Assembly: GCA_037176905.1 (NCBI GenBank)
Contig: JBBBWG010033307.1
Span: 9,263-73,262 of the forward strand
DNA from: Azolla pinnata
Taxonomy: Eukaryota; Streptophyta; Polypodiopsida; Salviniales; Salviniaceae
Direction: 5' to 3'
Length of the DNA: 64,000 bases
Shown: positions 27,976 through 39,900 of the stretch, in pieces
How positions within the stretch are numbered: the stretch's first letter is position 1
Layout of the letters: each line of letters starts with the position of its first letter
The notes under the pieces: generated by a model
Told to the model about the DNA's origin: nothing
What the model saw: the letters and a program-made list of their open reading frames with translations, nothing else
Database searches by the model: none
Position numbers and translations under genes: made by a program

Positions 27976-30900
27976 TCATCTAGAAGGAGAATGCCTGCTA
28001 CGGCTTGAAGAGCGTAACATATCTTGGGCCTTTGCCCAGGCCCCACGTCCAGACACATAACCATCATCACTGTAGTCTCGATCATATGGTGATCTTTGGC
28101 TTGGGGTAGATGGGGAGTTGTATGGCCTGTGCATAGGACTATATCTAGACGCAGGATAAGAACCTCCCAATGGTGGTAAGCTATAGGACTCGTCACGTGG
28201 ACTTCTTCTAGAATCCGAGGATGTTCTAGCCAAATGAGGACTAGATCGTCTAACCTCCCTGCCAGGAGAATGCGCCCTCGAACTTGATTTTCTCGAACTA
28301 CCTCTATCAGGCGAGTAACCTCTTGAACTCCTAGGACCAGAATCTCGAGAAGAGCTATATTCATCATCTTTACTATACCCCTGATAGCGACCACTAGCAT
28401 CTGTCGAAGAGCCCCAATTTCGCTTATCTGCATCATGGGGTATGGGGGCATTTAAACCAGGGAAATGGACGAGCATTGTCTTCTTTGAAGACCTCTTTTT
28501 TTGCTCTCCAATTATCTCTCCATCCTCCCCAATACAGATTCCATCTGCACCATCCTCATCAGTGCCAAAGATAGTAATGCCAGATGGTTCTTCATCCTGA
28601 TCTTCTGCAAATAGAAAGAGTCTGAGATATGAGCTATTGACGTTTTTTGTATCAAATAATTTGTCCATTAAAACAGCATTAAGGTTGTTATATCAACTTC
28701 TCTAGCCTACATTTATAACCAAACCAAATAATTGTCAGGCTGTCTTCTTAGATGTAGGACAAACAACACACAAAATCCTAGTTATGGCTCAAAACGCCCT
28801 TTCTTACAAATGAGCATACACAGAACTTGATAATATTTGCTTCCATAATGCTAAAATATGGACTTCATAGGCTGCATTCTAAACACTTTCAAAGCATCCC
28901 ATGGAGCTCCACAGTGCTGTAAAACTCTAATCAATCCATCAAATATTAGTTGCACTTCACTAAGTTATTAGATGTACTAATGCAGAAGTTAGAATGCTCT
29001 GCAGCAACTGAAACAAAAACTTCTTTCGGGATTTTCAGGCATATCTTATGAGTATGATAGATACAACATTATTTCGGCTAGGATACCTCCAGATTTTGTA
29101 CTTTTAGGCTCTCTTCCTAACACCCCTAAGTCTTAATTTCAAGGCCTATATTAGAAGTTTGTTTTGAATACAGCAGAACTTACTCAGGCTACCATGCCTC
29201 TTCAAAAATGCCACAATTCCCCCTTGTTTGCAATGCTGAAGTGAGCTCATGTAGAGCCTAACTCCTGACTTTACAAATCGCACAGCTTTTTTATTGGACG
29301 CACATATGCACACACCAGAATCTAGGCTACCTGGACCGAAAACTGCCTGTCTTAGGGCAGTGGAACCTTGGCTCCTATCCTCTCGGGACCATTGGCCATC
29401 AGCTGATGCAACTTCGCTATGCAATATTGCTGTGCCAGGTATCAGTTTCCAGATAAATGAGTAAACACAAACGAAATGTATGTGGCTACTAAATACTATC
29501 ATCAACAACAGATATTGTAGTTGACACAATGATGGACTACTGCCAAAAGTTTTAGTGTCATAGTTAGGAAGCTTAACCGTGACATTCAATGTCCACATGT
29601 TCATCAGATAGAACCAGTTTTCGTGGATGATATATCCCTGATGAAATGTAGACACCTCAATAGCATAACATTTTCTGAGGCAAATCCAAGATGAATTGAC
29701 TTCCGAGATCTGTGTCTTGCAAATGCTTGGAAATGTCAAATGTTCATCAAACTATATCTGTTTCCTGGTATGAACTATCCCAAAAGAATACTGCAGGAGA
29801 CCTCAAAAGCATAACAATTCCAGAACATTCCCCATGACAAATCTAAGGTGCACTGGCTTGTCAGATATGTGTTATTCTAATGCTTGGACATGAAGAAAAT
29901 GAGTACATTCAGATTCTTAGCCATGTCTTAGGTATGACAGCGTGCAAGGCTATTATAAATCCAGATTAAGGCCTACAAACAAATGAGTGATAGCAACAAT
30001 GTTCCCTGCTACCACAATTATTAGTATTAAGAGATAGAAAGTGATAGACATACCAAGATACCCAGGAGGATAGCCTAATTCTCGCATCCGATTAAGCCAT
30101 GGGGGTGGGTCTAAATCCTGCAGAACAATTTACAAAAAGTAAGTTCTAACTCACTCACAATTTACTAGCAAAAGAACAATGATCAACGCCTTTCTTCTCA
30201 GATTCCTATCACTTGTTATTTCTGCATACCTGCCTACAGCGATAGGGAAAGAGTACAAATTCCCAGGAAATGCCATAAATTGTATGCCAAATTATACCTT
30301 GAAGCCCACAGAATACTAAATGTGCAATACTAGGAGCCAAATTTTACTTCAGAAAATGACCAAATTTTATATAGAATGGTTTCTACATAAAATTATCTAC
30401 AGACAAAGATAAAAGTAAAGTGTACAGTTAAAACTGTAAGAATTTCATTACGCATTAGCAAAGCGTGCACAGGGTGTTGAAGGTTACATCTATCACCCTG
30501 TATGTCTTGGTCATGAATTGCGAGACACAGTGATACATTAGCCAGATTATGTACAATAAGTAGTTTTGAGTAGGCAGAGCTCTTCCTCAAGGAAATCTTA
30601 AAAAATATAAGTATGTATCTCACAAAAGGAAAGTGGCAAAAGACTTTATGAATTAGGACATACCCCAATGCCCAGCAGTTGCCTTGTTTCACTTCCAATA
30701 ATGCCAGGTTTTAAATCATCATATTTTGCACCCACAGAAAGCTGATAATATCTAGATGTGGTTCGTGAACCATTGGCCAATCCTCGTTTCTCTTGCATCA
30801 GTTTTCGAGCATTATTTACAGCAGCATGATCTCGAGGTCTTGGACAGTCTCTTACCGCGTGACTATATGATCCACAATTGAAGCACCTAGATTCTTCGTC

Positions 30901-33900
30901 AATTCTTTCCAGATTTCTAGATGACATAACACCCATAAGCTTAATTCTTGTTGAGAACGAAAAAAATTATATTAGGTAGGCCACTCTCTTTACACATACA
31001 ACCATAACTAGAGTGAGACGGACAATAAATAAGGAGGTTCGAATCAGTGTATAAAACTCTAAATAATTATTTAACAAGAATATAATACATTGAGCCATTT
31101 ATAAACGAAATGTTTCATATGTTGAGAAAGTTTTATATTTGCACTCAAAAATGGTGAATTTGCATTTTTGGATTATATATTATTACCCTTCAATGTTTGC
31201 CTCTGTGTCTTCTGATAACAGAGCTCCAATACCTGCTCGATCATACAATGGCACATCTCTCTGAGTAATATCTGTAGTCTCAACAGCAACTTCCATCCGA
31301 GCATGTTTAGATGGTTTATCCATCCAAAATGACTGCAACAGCATTGCACAAGCTTTTTAGCATTAAGAATACCTAGACAGCAGTTGCCTCAAATTTCCAA
31401 AGTCAAGTCACAAACATACCACAGCTTTTTTCCTTTCTCCTCCAATTTGCAATGCTGGAAAATACATTTCATCTCCACTCTCCAGGGAATGTATATCATT
31501 TTCCTGAAGGAAGAATATAGATACACAAAAAGGAATGTCATTCAACTCATGCATAGATTTTCTGGTAAACAAAGAATTTCAATGCAATCCAATAAAGAAG
31601 TTGAAATGCAAACTAAGAGAAGTAAAATAACCACCTATCTGAACGGAGACTATGTCTCTTTTGGTTAAGACTGTTACCAGCTACAGCTACGCAACCAAAT
31701 AACTTAACAAAACAGAACCCTACCCTCCCCCCCAAACAAACTGAAAGTTCTATCTCCATAAAGCCCAGCTGTAAATCTACAATATGCCATCACAATAGTC
31801 ATCATAAAATCTGAAAGGAATAACATGAAGTACCTGCTAAAAGTATATGAGATTGAAACAGAACTTATATAGCTAAACTTATTGCCAGTGTCATGAGATA
31901 GAATTTGCACAATCAATAAGATTCACTGTGACGAGCGAGTTTCTTGTAATTAGAGTGATGCAAAAAATAGGACACTTATCTATTTACTGTGTTACATGCG
32001 AAACCAGAAAGAGTATAGCTTAGCATGAGTCAATCCTATCCACGAGGAGGTTTCTGAAAAGCCATGTCACAGGACATTCGAAACTTAGCTAAACTTATAG
32101 CCGATTTGTGAGGTAAAGCTTGCACGATCAATAAGATTCGCTGTGATGAGCAAGTCTCATGTAATTTGGCATAACTGAGTCCTGTTCATGAGGAGTTTCC
32201 TGAAAAACCACGCTATAGAATATCCTACGGTTATATAGTTAACTTTTAGCCAATTCTGTGAAGAACTTCCACAAACAATACGATTTTCTGTGATGAGCTT
32301 CTCTCATAATCTTGCACAGATGAATCCTGTTCATGAGGAGTTTCAGAAAAACCGTGTTATAGTATATTGTAATCATATAAAGCTAAACTTAAAGCCGATT
32401 CTGTGAGGTAGAACTTGCACAATCAATAAGATTCGCTGTGATGAGCAAGCCTCTCATAATTCGGCATAGATGAATCCAGTTCATGATGCGGTTTCTGAAA
32501 CCATGTAGCAGGGCATTCTAACCTTATATAGCTAAATTATAGCCAATTCTGTAAGGTAGAACTTCCGCAATCAGTATGATTTGCTGTGATGAGCAAGTCT
32601 CTCGTAATTTGGCATACATGAATCCTGTTCATAAGGAAGCTACTGAAAACCATGTACTAAGACATTCCAAAACTTATATAGCTAAACTTATAGCCAATTC
32701 TGTGAGGCAGAAAGTACATAATCAGTAAGATTCGCTGTGATGAGCAAGTCTCTCGTACTTTACCGTGAAGCAAAACTTAGGACACTTACCTGTTTATTTT
32801 GGTAGTGCTACAAGAATATAAAAAATGTGGCATAAATGAAGCCTGTTCATTAGCAGGTCTCTGAAAAACCAGTTTTCAGGACATCCCAATTTCTACTAGA
32901 AACACCATACAAGGGGTATCCAATGTCTCCCTGTTTGAAACTGCACTACGGAATTAAACAGGGGGCATAAATAAAGTTTTGAGCAGCTACATTCTGAACG
33001 ATTAGGACATTATTTTATTCAATATCAGATAGAAATGTTGTTAAATGTCCCCTCCTTTTTAAATTGTTCAAGGAACAAAAGAGTGAGGAGGAAATTCAAT
33101 TCTTCAATTTCTAAGATGTGCATTGTTCTGTTATTATATAACAGGAAAAAAAAAGATCATAGCAGGTATGAAATCTTACTAAAACATTATTGTAGAGTGA
33201 ATATACAGCCAATTTCCCCAGAATGCAAAAAAAAAATGGATAGAGCAAGATTATAGCTACTTTCCACGAGACCCCACAACTTCCTCCTACCCTACCCATC
33301 ACCCAATGAGGATTCATCATCCATCAGATTAACGGCCATTTTCGTTACTGTATTTCTTGATTCTCACTTTTTTTCTCTTACTACTATTCCGGACATGTAA
33401 TGGGCATTATTTTCTCGAGATTCTACTAGACATTCAAAAGGTGAAAATGGGCAAGTTAACAATAACTCTTGAGTTTGAATGCGGTAGAAAACGGGTGGAG
33501 AACTCATTGAAATTAGACATATATTCAATGATTTACATGCTGAAAAAACTATCTCAAGAAACGTATCCTGTACACAAGGTTTCCCCCATGCATATTGAAT
33601 TTCACCTAGGCGTAAGAGAATGACAATGCATTGAAGTCAGAATTCAGCTGTCTACATACCTCTGTAGATCCAACAAATATACTGTGCCACTCAGCCCATT
33701 GCCTTAAGAGGGATCTCAACTTATCTTTGCTTTCACTGTAACAAGTCCAGAGAACTCAATCATACATATTTTTGCAGAATTTCATATCCATTAGCCTAAA
33801 TTGCATGCTATGAATTTTCAATGAAACAGGTGCATACCTAGTAAGACAATTAAATACTACTTGTACTGACGGAGTATTGTTAAAGGGATGTGAATGGGAG

Positions 33901-34950
33901 CGCTTCAGTCTTCTCCTTCCTGATTGGTTATTAAGAAATAACACAGTAAAAAATGAGCACAAAAAACTAACATCGCCCCCTTTTAAACATAGTCAGAATA
34001 GTCACACCATCTTACGAAATTTAAGAATATAAGACAAAGATATGCAGGACTCTTACCGTCAGAAGTCCCAAAATCTTCTAATACCCTGTCACTTCTGCTC
34101 CCAATATCCTCCTGAAAAACCTGTTCTTTTGCCAAATTTTCCTCGGTGAAGTCACCATCTTCTAAATCTACAACTTCATCATTTTCATCAATGCCTTGCA
34201 ATTCAAGAACTTGGGCATCTTGTTTCACTTCGTATGAAGTGAGTGTTACTTCCATCTCTTGACAGATCTCAACATCTGCTCTGTCATCGTTTTGTCCTTT
34301 GAATGATGTCTCTGAGGCATCAATTCTCTCATAAAATGGTATAAACTCTCCATAGTTATCACCATTTCTTTGCAAGTCCAGAAATTCAGCTTGATTGGAT
34401 CTCACTGCAATGTCCTTGATTTTGACACTTTCATCATTTTCTTTCACTTTGCCATGGCTTTCATTTATTTGTGCAACGTTTGCATCAAATTCCTCCTGAT
34501 TAGCGAACAACAAACTGCCAGAAGATGCTTCTTCCTTCTTCTCTTCTTCTTCTTCTTCTCCTCCTCCTTCTCCTTTTTCTTGAAAAGTTGCGTTTCCCGG
34601 GTAAAGGTCCCTTACTAGAAATGAGGAACGGCAAATTTTAGATTGACAGTTAGTATCTGATTTACTTCATCGGGCGAATAACGGACCGACGTTGCACTGA
34701 GAACAGAGCGATACTATTTCTGCCTGATTCCCGCTGCCCACAGCTCTGTCATGAGACGAAGCAAAAGAAGACAAGAAAACTTACCAGACGAAGAAGAACC
34801 ATCGCCGGTATTTTCTCCGCGGACTTGTATTTCTGAATCTGCAACTGCATCTACGCTACTTAGAGGGATGAACTCCTCCAGTGCTCCCTCCTCCAGCTCT
34901 TCAGCCTCTGCGGCGATTGGAACGAAATCTCGCTCTCCTGAAACCTCCAT
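27976..34950 (-). CDS. ZCCHC8: ZCCHC8-like zinc-knuckle and PSP-domain protein (NEXT complex)
   Basis: Nine exons: 34785-34950, 34057-34614, 33838-33919, 33660-33735, 31420-31503, 31187-31332, 30664-30916, 30054-30117, 27976-28604; 2058 nt, 685 aa. ZCCHC8 proteins partner the MTR4-type helicase (HEN2 in plants) to feed nucleoplasmic transcripts to the exosome. Seen: an acidic N-terminal third; zinc knuckle CFNCGSYSHAVRDC (C382, C385, H390, C395); the PSP (proline-rich in spliceosome-associated) motif GSETRQLLGIG and DLDPPPWLNRMRELGYPPGY (456-475); then PSGITIFG and an Arg/Ser-rich tail with many SR, RS and SP pairs. Exon phases join cleanly. Intron 4 (31504-33659) and intron 8 (28605-30053) are the longest. 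The N-terminal exon is followed by a run of GAA/GAG codons (poly-Glu). Confidence 0.92.
31865..32890. repeat. Six-copy tandem repeat in ZCCHC8 intron 4
   Basis: Copies begin with (T)AGCTAAACTTATAGCC near 31870, 32088, 32228, 32380, 32526 and 32678. Each goes on with ATTCTGTGAGGTAGA, AATCAATAAGATTCGCTGTG, ATGAGCAAGTCTCTC and CCTGTTCATGAGGAGTTTC. Inner units are about 147 bases. The first and last copies are about 215, because both carry an extra block (GCAAAACTTAGGACACTTAC type). Divergence is moderate. Confidence 0.93.
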
Positions 34951-34989
34951 CCACGCCGATTTCCTCCTCTTGCCTCCGGATCACAGCAG

Positions 34990-35295
34990 ACATGTATGTG
35001 TGCGTGTGCATGCATGTATGTGTATGCACATGCATGTATGTGTGCATGCTTGTATGTGTGCATGTATGCATGCATGCATGCATGTATGTGTGCACGCTCG
35101 TATGTGTGTATGCATGTATGCATGTTGTGCGTGTGTGTATGTATGTTGTGCGTATGTATGTATGTTGTGTGGGTATGTATATATGTATGTATGTGTGTAT
35201 GTATGTGTGTATGCATGTATGTATATGCATGCATGCATGCAAGCGTCTTTGACATGTGTATGGTCTGTATGCATGCATGTGTCACATGCATGTAG
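34990..35295. repeat. TGTA/TGCA tetranucleotide microsatellite upstream of ZCCHC8
   Basis: About 300 bases of alternating purine-pyrimidine ATGTATGTGTGCATGC-type repeats starting 40 bases upstream of the ZCCHC8 ATG. Cys/Val/Tyr- and His/Thr-rich open frames here are products of the repeat. Such tracts can adopt Z-DNA; no function is shown. Confidence 0.9.
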
Positions 35296-35483
35296 GGTCG
35301 AGGTTCCGCAACAACCTTGATTCCAGATAGATTCCCAGAAGAGGAAACGACGATTCCAGATAGATTCCATGCTAACGAAATCCGACGACGTGAATGCTTG
35401 TTCACATTAGCAAATAAAAGAACCCCAGAATCAAGAGATCGGCAAGAATCTAACAAACGTTGTTTTTCGAGATGAGATTACGT

Positions 35484-35815
35484 AGTCTTTGCGTCAATCA
35501 CACCATGTATTGAAAGTGAGAGAGGTCTTGGGTTCAAATCCCATCGGATGCACAACCTGACAACATCATCAAACCCCATTTCTTATACGAAGAAAGTCTG
35601 AAACAGAGACCCCTCACTTCAAGGCAAAGTATGCTAGATTGAGCCCGTCTGTCGATTATTCTCTGCATCAATCACAAGACCGTGTCTTGAATTGAGAGGT
35701 CTTGGGTCCAAATCCCATCAGATGCACAACCTAACAACATCATCAAACCCCGTTTCTTATACGAAGAAAGTCAGAAACAGAGACCCCTCACTTCAAGGCA
35801 AAGTATTGACACCAC
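35484..35815. repeat. Two-copy repeat with tRNA-like 3' half
   Basis: Two copies offset by 174 bases share GAGAGGTCTTGGGTTCAAAT...CATC-GGATGCACAACC and then AACATCATCAAACCCC...GACCCCTCACTTCAAGGCAA. GGTTCAAATCC at 35531-35541 matches a tRNA T-arm or Pol III B box; copy 2 has GGTCCAAATCC. TGCGTC near 35485 can pair with the GGATGCA end. No clear A box or D arm, so this is a tRNA-derived relic and not a tRNA gene. Confidence 0.6.
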
Positions 35816-37019
35816 ATTGAGCCTGTCAGTCGATCACTCTATCTATCAAGATTGAGCCCCTTAGGAAGTTGTTCCATACATAAGATAAAAGTAGATTAGA
35901 TGCGACGCTATCATTTTGCTCCTCAATGCTTTGCACATTCAATGCATGACAACGTTCCGCCGCAAAGGCTCCCCAAAAAACCCACAACTTGGCCTTTGCG
36001 GCACGTGATCGAGACGCTGGGGGATTCGGGATTCGAACCTTGGATGGGCGATCTGACCTGCCTTCGCATACTCGCTCGATTTACACCCAAGGTTTACCAA
36101 TTTGATACAACTGTGACTAAGTTTGTCAGGCTTTACTTTGGCAACTAACCAACACTTGGCCAAGGTCGGGTGCCCTTTGGATAGAAGCCTCGAGTAAAAT
36201 TAGGGTTATTCGAAGAGCACCCGAATATCCGTCATTCACAAGCGTGCGTTGCAATGTGTGCCCCCATGTTATGCACATAAGCTTCCATTTTAGCCATGTC
36301 AGCATGCATGCATGCATGTGTGTGTGTGTGCATGTGTGTGATGCTTTCTTGTTTCGCATTACCGTGCTTCGAAGCGCGGCGAATTCGCGCAATAAATGGA
36401 GGAGGTTACTTAGAGGCGCAACGTTGGAATCAGCACGATCGATGCGATGCGATGCAGGGGTACGATCCCTGATGCTCTTTTTCTGATGGACATGGGCCAT
36501 TTTGCTTGTATCAAATTACGACTAAGTCCCCGGGGAGAACTTTGCTTGTCAAAGAGGGACTTGGCTCTGGGTATTAGATTAGATGCGAGTGTGGGCGATT
36601 AAACACAAGGCCAGCTACCTACGCACGGAGGAGCATGCGATCCGAGATCCATTGAAATGCACAGGAGATATCGAGCGATGATGCGCTCATTGAGGCCACC
36701 GGCATGAGAAGCGAAGCCAATCGGGATGTGTTAGCGTTGTTGTTTTTTTTGTGTTTTCTATTCTGTCTTGTTTCCGTGTGCAAGCGAAGCCCATCAAGGA
36801 ATTTTTCTTTTTTTACCGGAACGGACAATTTACCTGATGTCTTTCTTGGCTTATGAACCAAAGTTGGTGATGTTGGCAATCGGATAAAAAACGTCACGGC
36901 AATACATGTTTTACCGCTGTCTCTCGCGCTGGTATACATAGTTCTTAATATGTTGCATTGCTTGCAACATATCTATCATATTACGCGAATGACGAATGAA
37001 TCACGGATGGCAAGCCTGA

Positions 37020-37130
37020 TTAAACTTTAGCCTGATGGTACTATCGCGTAATGAACAAAGGTTCAAATCTCACATTCTTCTGCCTTCTTTCAATCATTTT
37101 CTCCTCCCCCTTTCTTCCATTCTTAGTGTC
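37020..37130 (+). mobile_element. Possible tRNA-derived SINE head
   Basis: TAGCCTGATGG at 37028-37038 resembles a Pol III A box. GGTTCAAATCT at 37060-37070 resembles a B box. The spacing (32 bases start to start) is shorter than in a tRNA (about 44). No tail or target duplication could be defined. Confidence 0.35.
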
Positions 37131-37262
37131 TTCTTCCATGCTCAAATTATTGTTCGGTTTCTCGAATGCGAATGCACATAAAGAATACATCATTTAGTCC
37201 ATTCTTAGTGTCTTCTTCCACGCTCAAATTATAGTTCCGTTTCTCGAATGCGAATGCATATA
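37118..37262. repeat. Two-copy tandem duplication, unit 80 bp
   Basis: TCCATTCTTAGTGTCTTCTT and CGTTTCTCGAATGCGAATGC-type phrases occur twice, with a handful of base differences. Copy 2 begins at 37198. Confidence 0.85.
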
Positions 37263-38595
37263 ACTGCGGGCGGAGGCAATAGCTGCGGAGGAGGCACGAC
37301 CCAACGATCCGATCCGAATGCTCTCGGGACGAGATGCTGCCGATTCTCTTCATTCCCGGGGTCGCATTCTCCAATCCACTGCTTTCGAATCCCTGGTAAA
37401 AAGAACAAAAGGAAAATCGAGAAGAACTCCGGGCCTTCATCATCATCATCATCATCAGCCTCGATCGATCTGGTCGAGGCTTCTTCGGGCCTTTTTTTGT
37501 CAGATGGCCGGGCGCCCGTTTCCCGAGCCGAAACGCGGGAGTAGTAGTACGAGCATTATTTTTGCGGCTTCGAGGGGGAGAGAGAGAGAGAGAGAGCGTA
37601 GTACTCGCGAAGGTTGCTACGGGTTTTCTTGTTTTTTTTGAAAGCTGAGTCGAGCGAGAGTCGACTCCCCCAACGGACGGCGGACAAAATCCAGCGTTGC
37701 CACGGGCGGCTTCCGTGCGTCGTCGCCCGCGAAATCTCCCCTAAACCCTAAACCCCGCGAACGAATGATGGGCGATGTACGTAACGATGCGGACGTATGC
37801 CCCCGTTTCCTTTTTTTCTTTTTTGTCCGGGCGCCCAGTCTGGCTTCTTCCCACCTAACCCTCGCCTCGCATTAGAGGCATCGGCCGAGTCAGATGCGAG
37901 AGAAAGGAATCGCGGTGTTCTTCGGGGCTTGCATTCGATACAATGCAATGCAATGCAATACAATACAATACAAGTGGGGGCCGATACGGGCGCTTCAGAT
38001 GTCCGGCGGCCAAGTGGGGCGGGATCGAGTTACCCGCGAGTTGACCGAATTCAAGGATGCGCAGGAGGCCCTCCCAAGTTTTTACTCCCTCCGAGAAGCT
38101 GACGATCATGACAAATGCCGCCCGTCATTGAAGGCGGACCTCGCACTCGTGCGTATGGACGCCAATACTTCACGAATTTGGGCGAAACTGATCGATCGAT
38201 CCCGATCGACATCTCGAACAGGAGGCATGGGAACACAGCAAGAGGCAAGCGTGTTTACATTATGGGAATCACCAAATACACAATCGGGGTTTTCAGATCG
38301 TCGAGCGTTTTTTGGGCGGGGAACAACAGATGCAGCCAACCAGCCAATGAGGCGGACGGTCGGGAATCGGAAATTCCCCCCGAGTCGTCGGGCCCGGGCA
38401 GGCTCGATTGGACTTTCACACGTTGGTTGGTTGGTTTGGGGAACATGTCTACATTGTGTGTCCACGGAAAAAGTGTCGAAAAAGTTTGGCCCCCCGGCCA
38501 CGGGACACGGACACTTCCAAAGAGATCCCCGAACCTTTTACAAGAAGAAGAATAAAAAAAAAGAAAAAAGAAAAAAGGTTTTGTTTCTTTCTTTT

Positions 38596-38683
38596 CTTCT
38601 TCAACGTCAGGACGGCGGCGGCGGCTTCTTCTTCTTTTTCTTCTTCAACGTCAGGACGGCGGCGGCGGCTTCTTCTTCTTCTT
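38596..38683. repeat. 44-bp tandem duplication spanning the remorin stop codon
   Basis: CTTCTTCAACGTCAGGACGG followed by GGC and TTC triplets occurs twice (38596-38639 and 38640-38683). The remorin stop (38651-38653) lies in the second copy as read on the plus strand. Confidence 0.88.
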
Positions 38684-39795
38684 CTTCTTCTTCGTGAAGC
38701 ACACGTTGATGAATCCCGGCAGCTGTTGTTGTTGCTGCTGCTGCTGCTCCTCCTCCTGCTGCTGCTCCTGCTGCTGCTGGCTATGGCGCATGCGTGCGCT
38801 CACCCTCGCCAGCACCGCCGCCCTCTGCCCCTTCGCCGCCGCCCTCATCTCCTCCGCCCGCTTCTCCGCCGCCCACAGCCGCCCCAGTATCTTCTCCCTC
38901 GACCCGAACCTCAGCTTCTCCAGCTTCACCTGCATATATCATCCCCCCGTCATCCATCATCCTCGCCTCTCTCTCATCTTCCCTCGTTTCCCCAACCATC
39001 CCCTCCTCGCTTACCTCCAGCTTCTTCAGCTCCGCCTCCGCCTCCGCCCGCTGCAGGCTCTCCCACGCCTCGATCTTCGCCTCCTCTCGCTTGAACCTTT
39101 GGAGGGGATGGGGGGGTTGGGATAAAGGTTTCCAATCAGAAACCACTAGATGCGACGCGACGCGACGACGATGACGATGATGATGCAGATGATGATGATG
39201 ATGATTGGCCGTGGCGATGGCGTGATAGCGATGGCGTGATAGCGATGGCGTGATAGCGATGGCGTGTGATGATGGTGCTGATGGGATGATCAGGACGATG
39301 ATTCATGATGATGATGATGAGATGCGTTTGCTTACTTGGCAGTGTATTTGGCGAGCTCCACGTCTTCCCAGGCGGAGGCGCGGGCCTCCAGGAGGTCGAA
39401 CGCGCCGACGCCGCCGCCACCGCCGCCGCCGCCGCTGCTGCTGCGGGCGGCGCCAGCGGCAGCGCCGTAGTCGTACTTGGTGCTGCTGTTGCTGTTGAAG
39501 TCATGGGTGCAGAAGTAGTCGGCGCTGTCGTCGTGGAGGAGGGAGTAAGGGGGGAGGCGGAAGTAATGGCGGCTCAAGTCGGGGGGGCTGGCGGCGGAGA
39601 GGCCATGAGAGGGCCAGGAGGAGTTGGTGGGGTGGTTGTTGGTGAGGAGCGAGTGGGTGGGGGTGATCATCGAAGGGTGCTGCAGGTGCTGGAAGCCGTG
39701 CGGATGATGGGGGTTGAAGTGGGTGAGGATGTCGGGGCGGCGGCGGCGCTGTTGCTGTTGCTGTTGCTGTTGCTGCGGCGGATGATGAAGCTGCT

Positions 39796-39826
<31 letters not shown>

Positions 39827-39863
39827 ACGATGATGCGGATGGTGATGATGAAGGGAAGAGGGT

Positions 39864-39900
<37 letters not shown>

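Larger units (their letters stand above)
35296..38595. other. Spacer between ZCCHC8 and remorin, no gene supported
   Basis: Contains two tRNA-like repeat copies, a SINE-like Pol III promoter pair, a two-copy duplication at 37118-37262 and a telo-box (CCCTAAACCCTAAACC, about 37739-37755). The CAATG/CAATA pentamer run is at 37939-37971. A 267-codon plus-strand frame (37894-38697) is rejected because it shows no domain and ends in repeat DNA. Confidence 0.55.

Noticed and set aside
34751-35456. Cys/Val/Tyr-rich and His/Thr-rich frames
   Set aside because: All are translations of the TGTA/TGCA microsatellite in different frames.
35460-35550. Functional tRNA gene
   Set aside because: Only the T-arm half and a partial acceptor stem fit; no D arm or A box could be placed.
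37894-38697. 267-codon plus-strand frame with overlapping frames on both strands
   Set aside because: No recognisable domain; starts at a CAATG pentamer repeat and ends in TTC/GGC repeats of the remorin tail.
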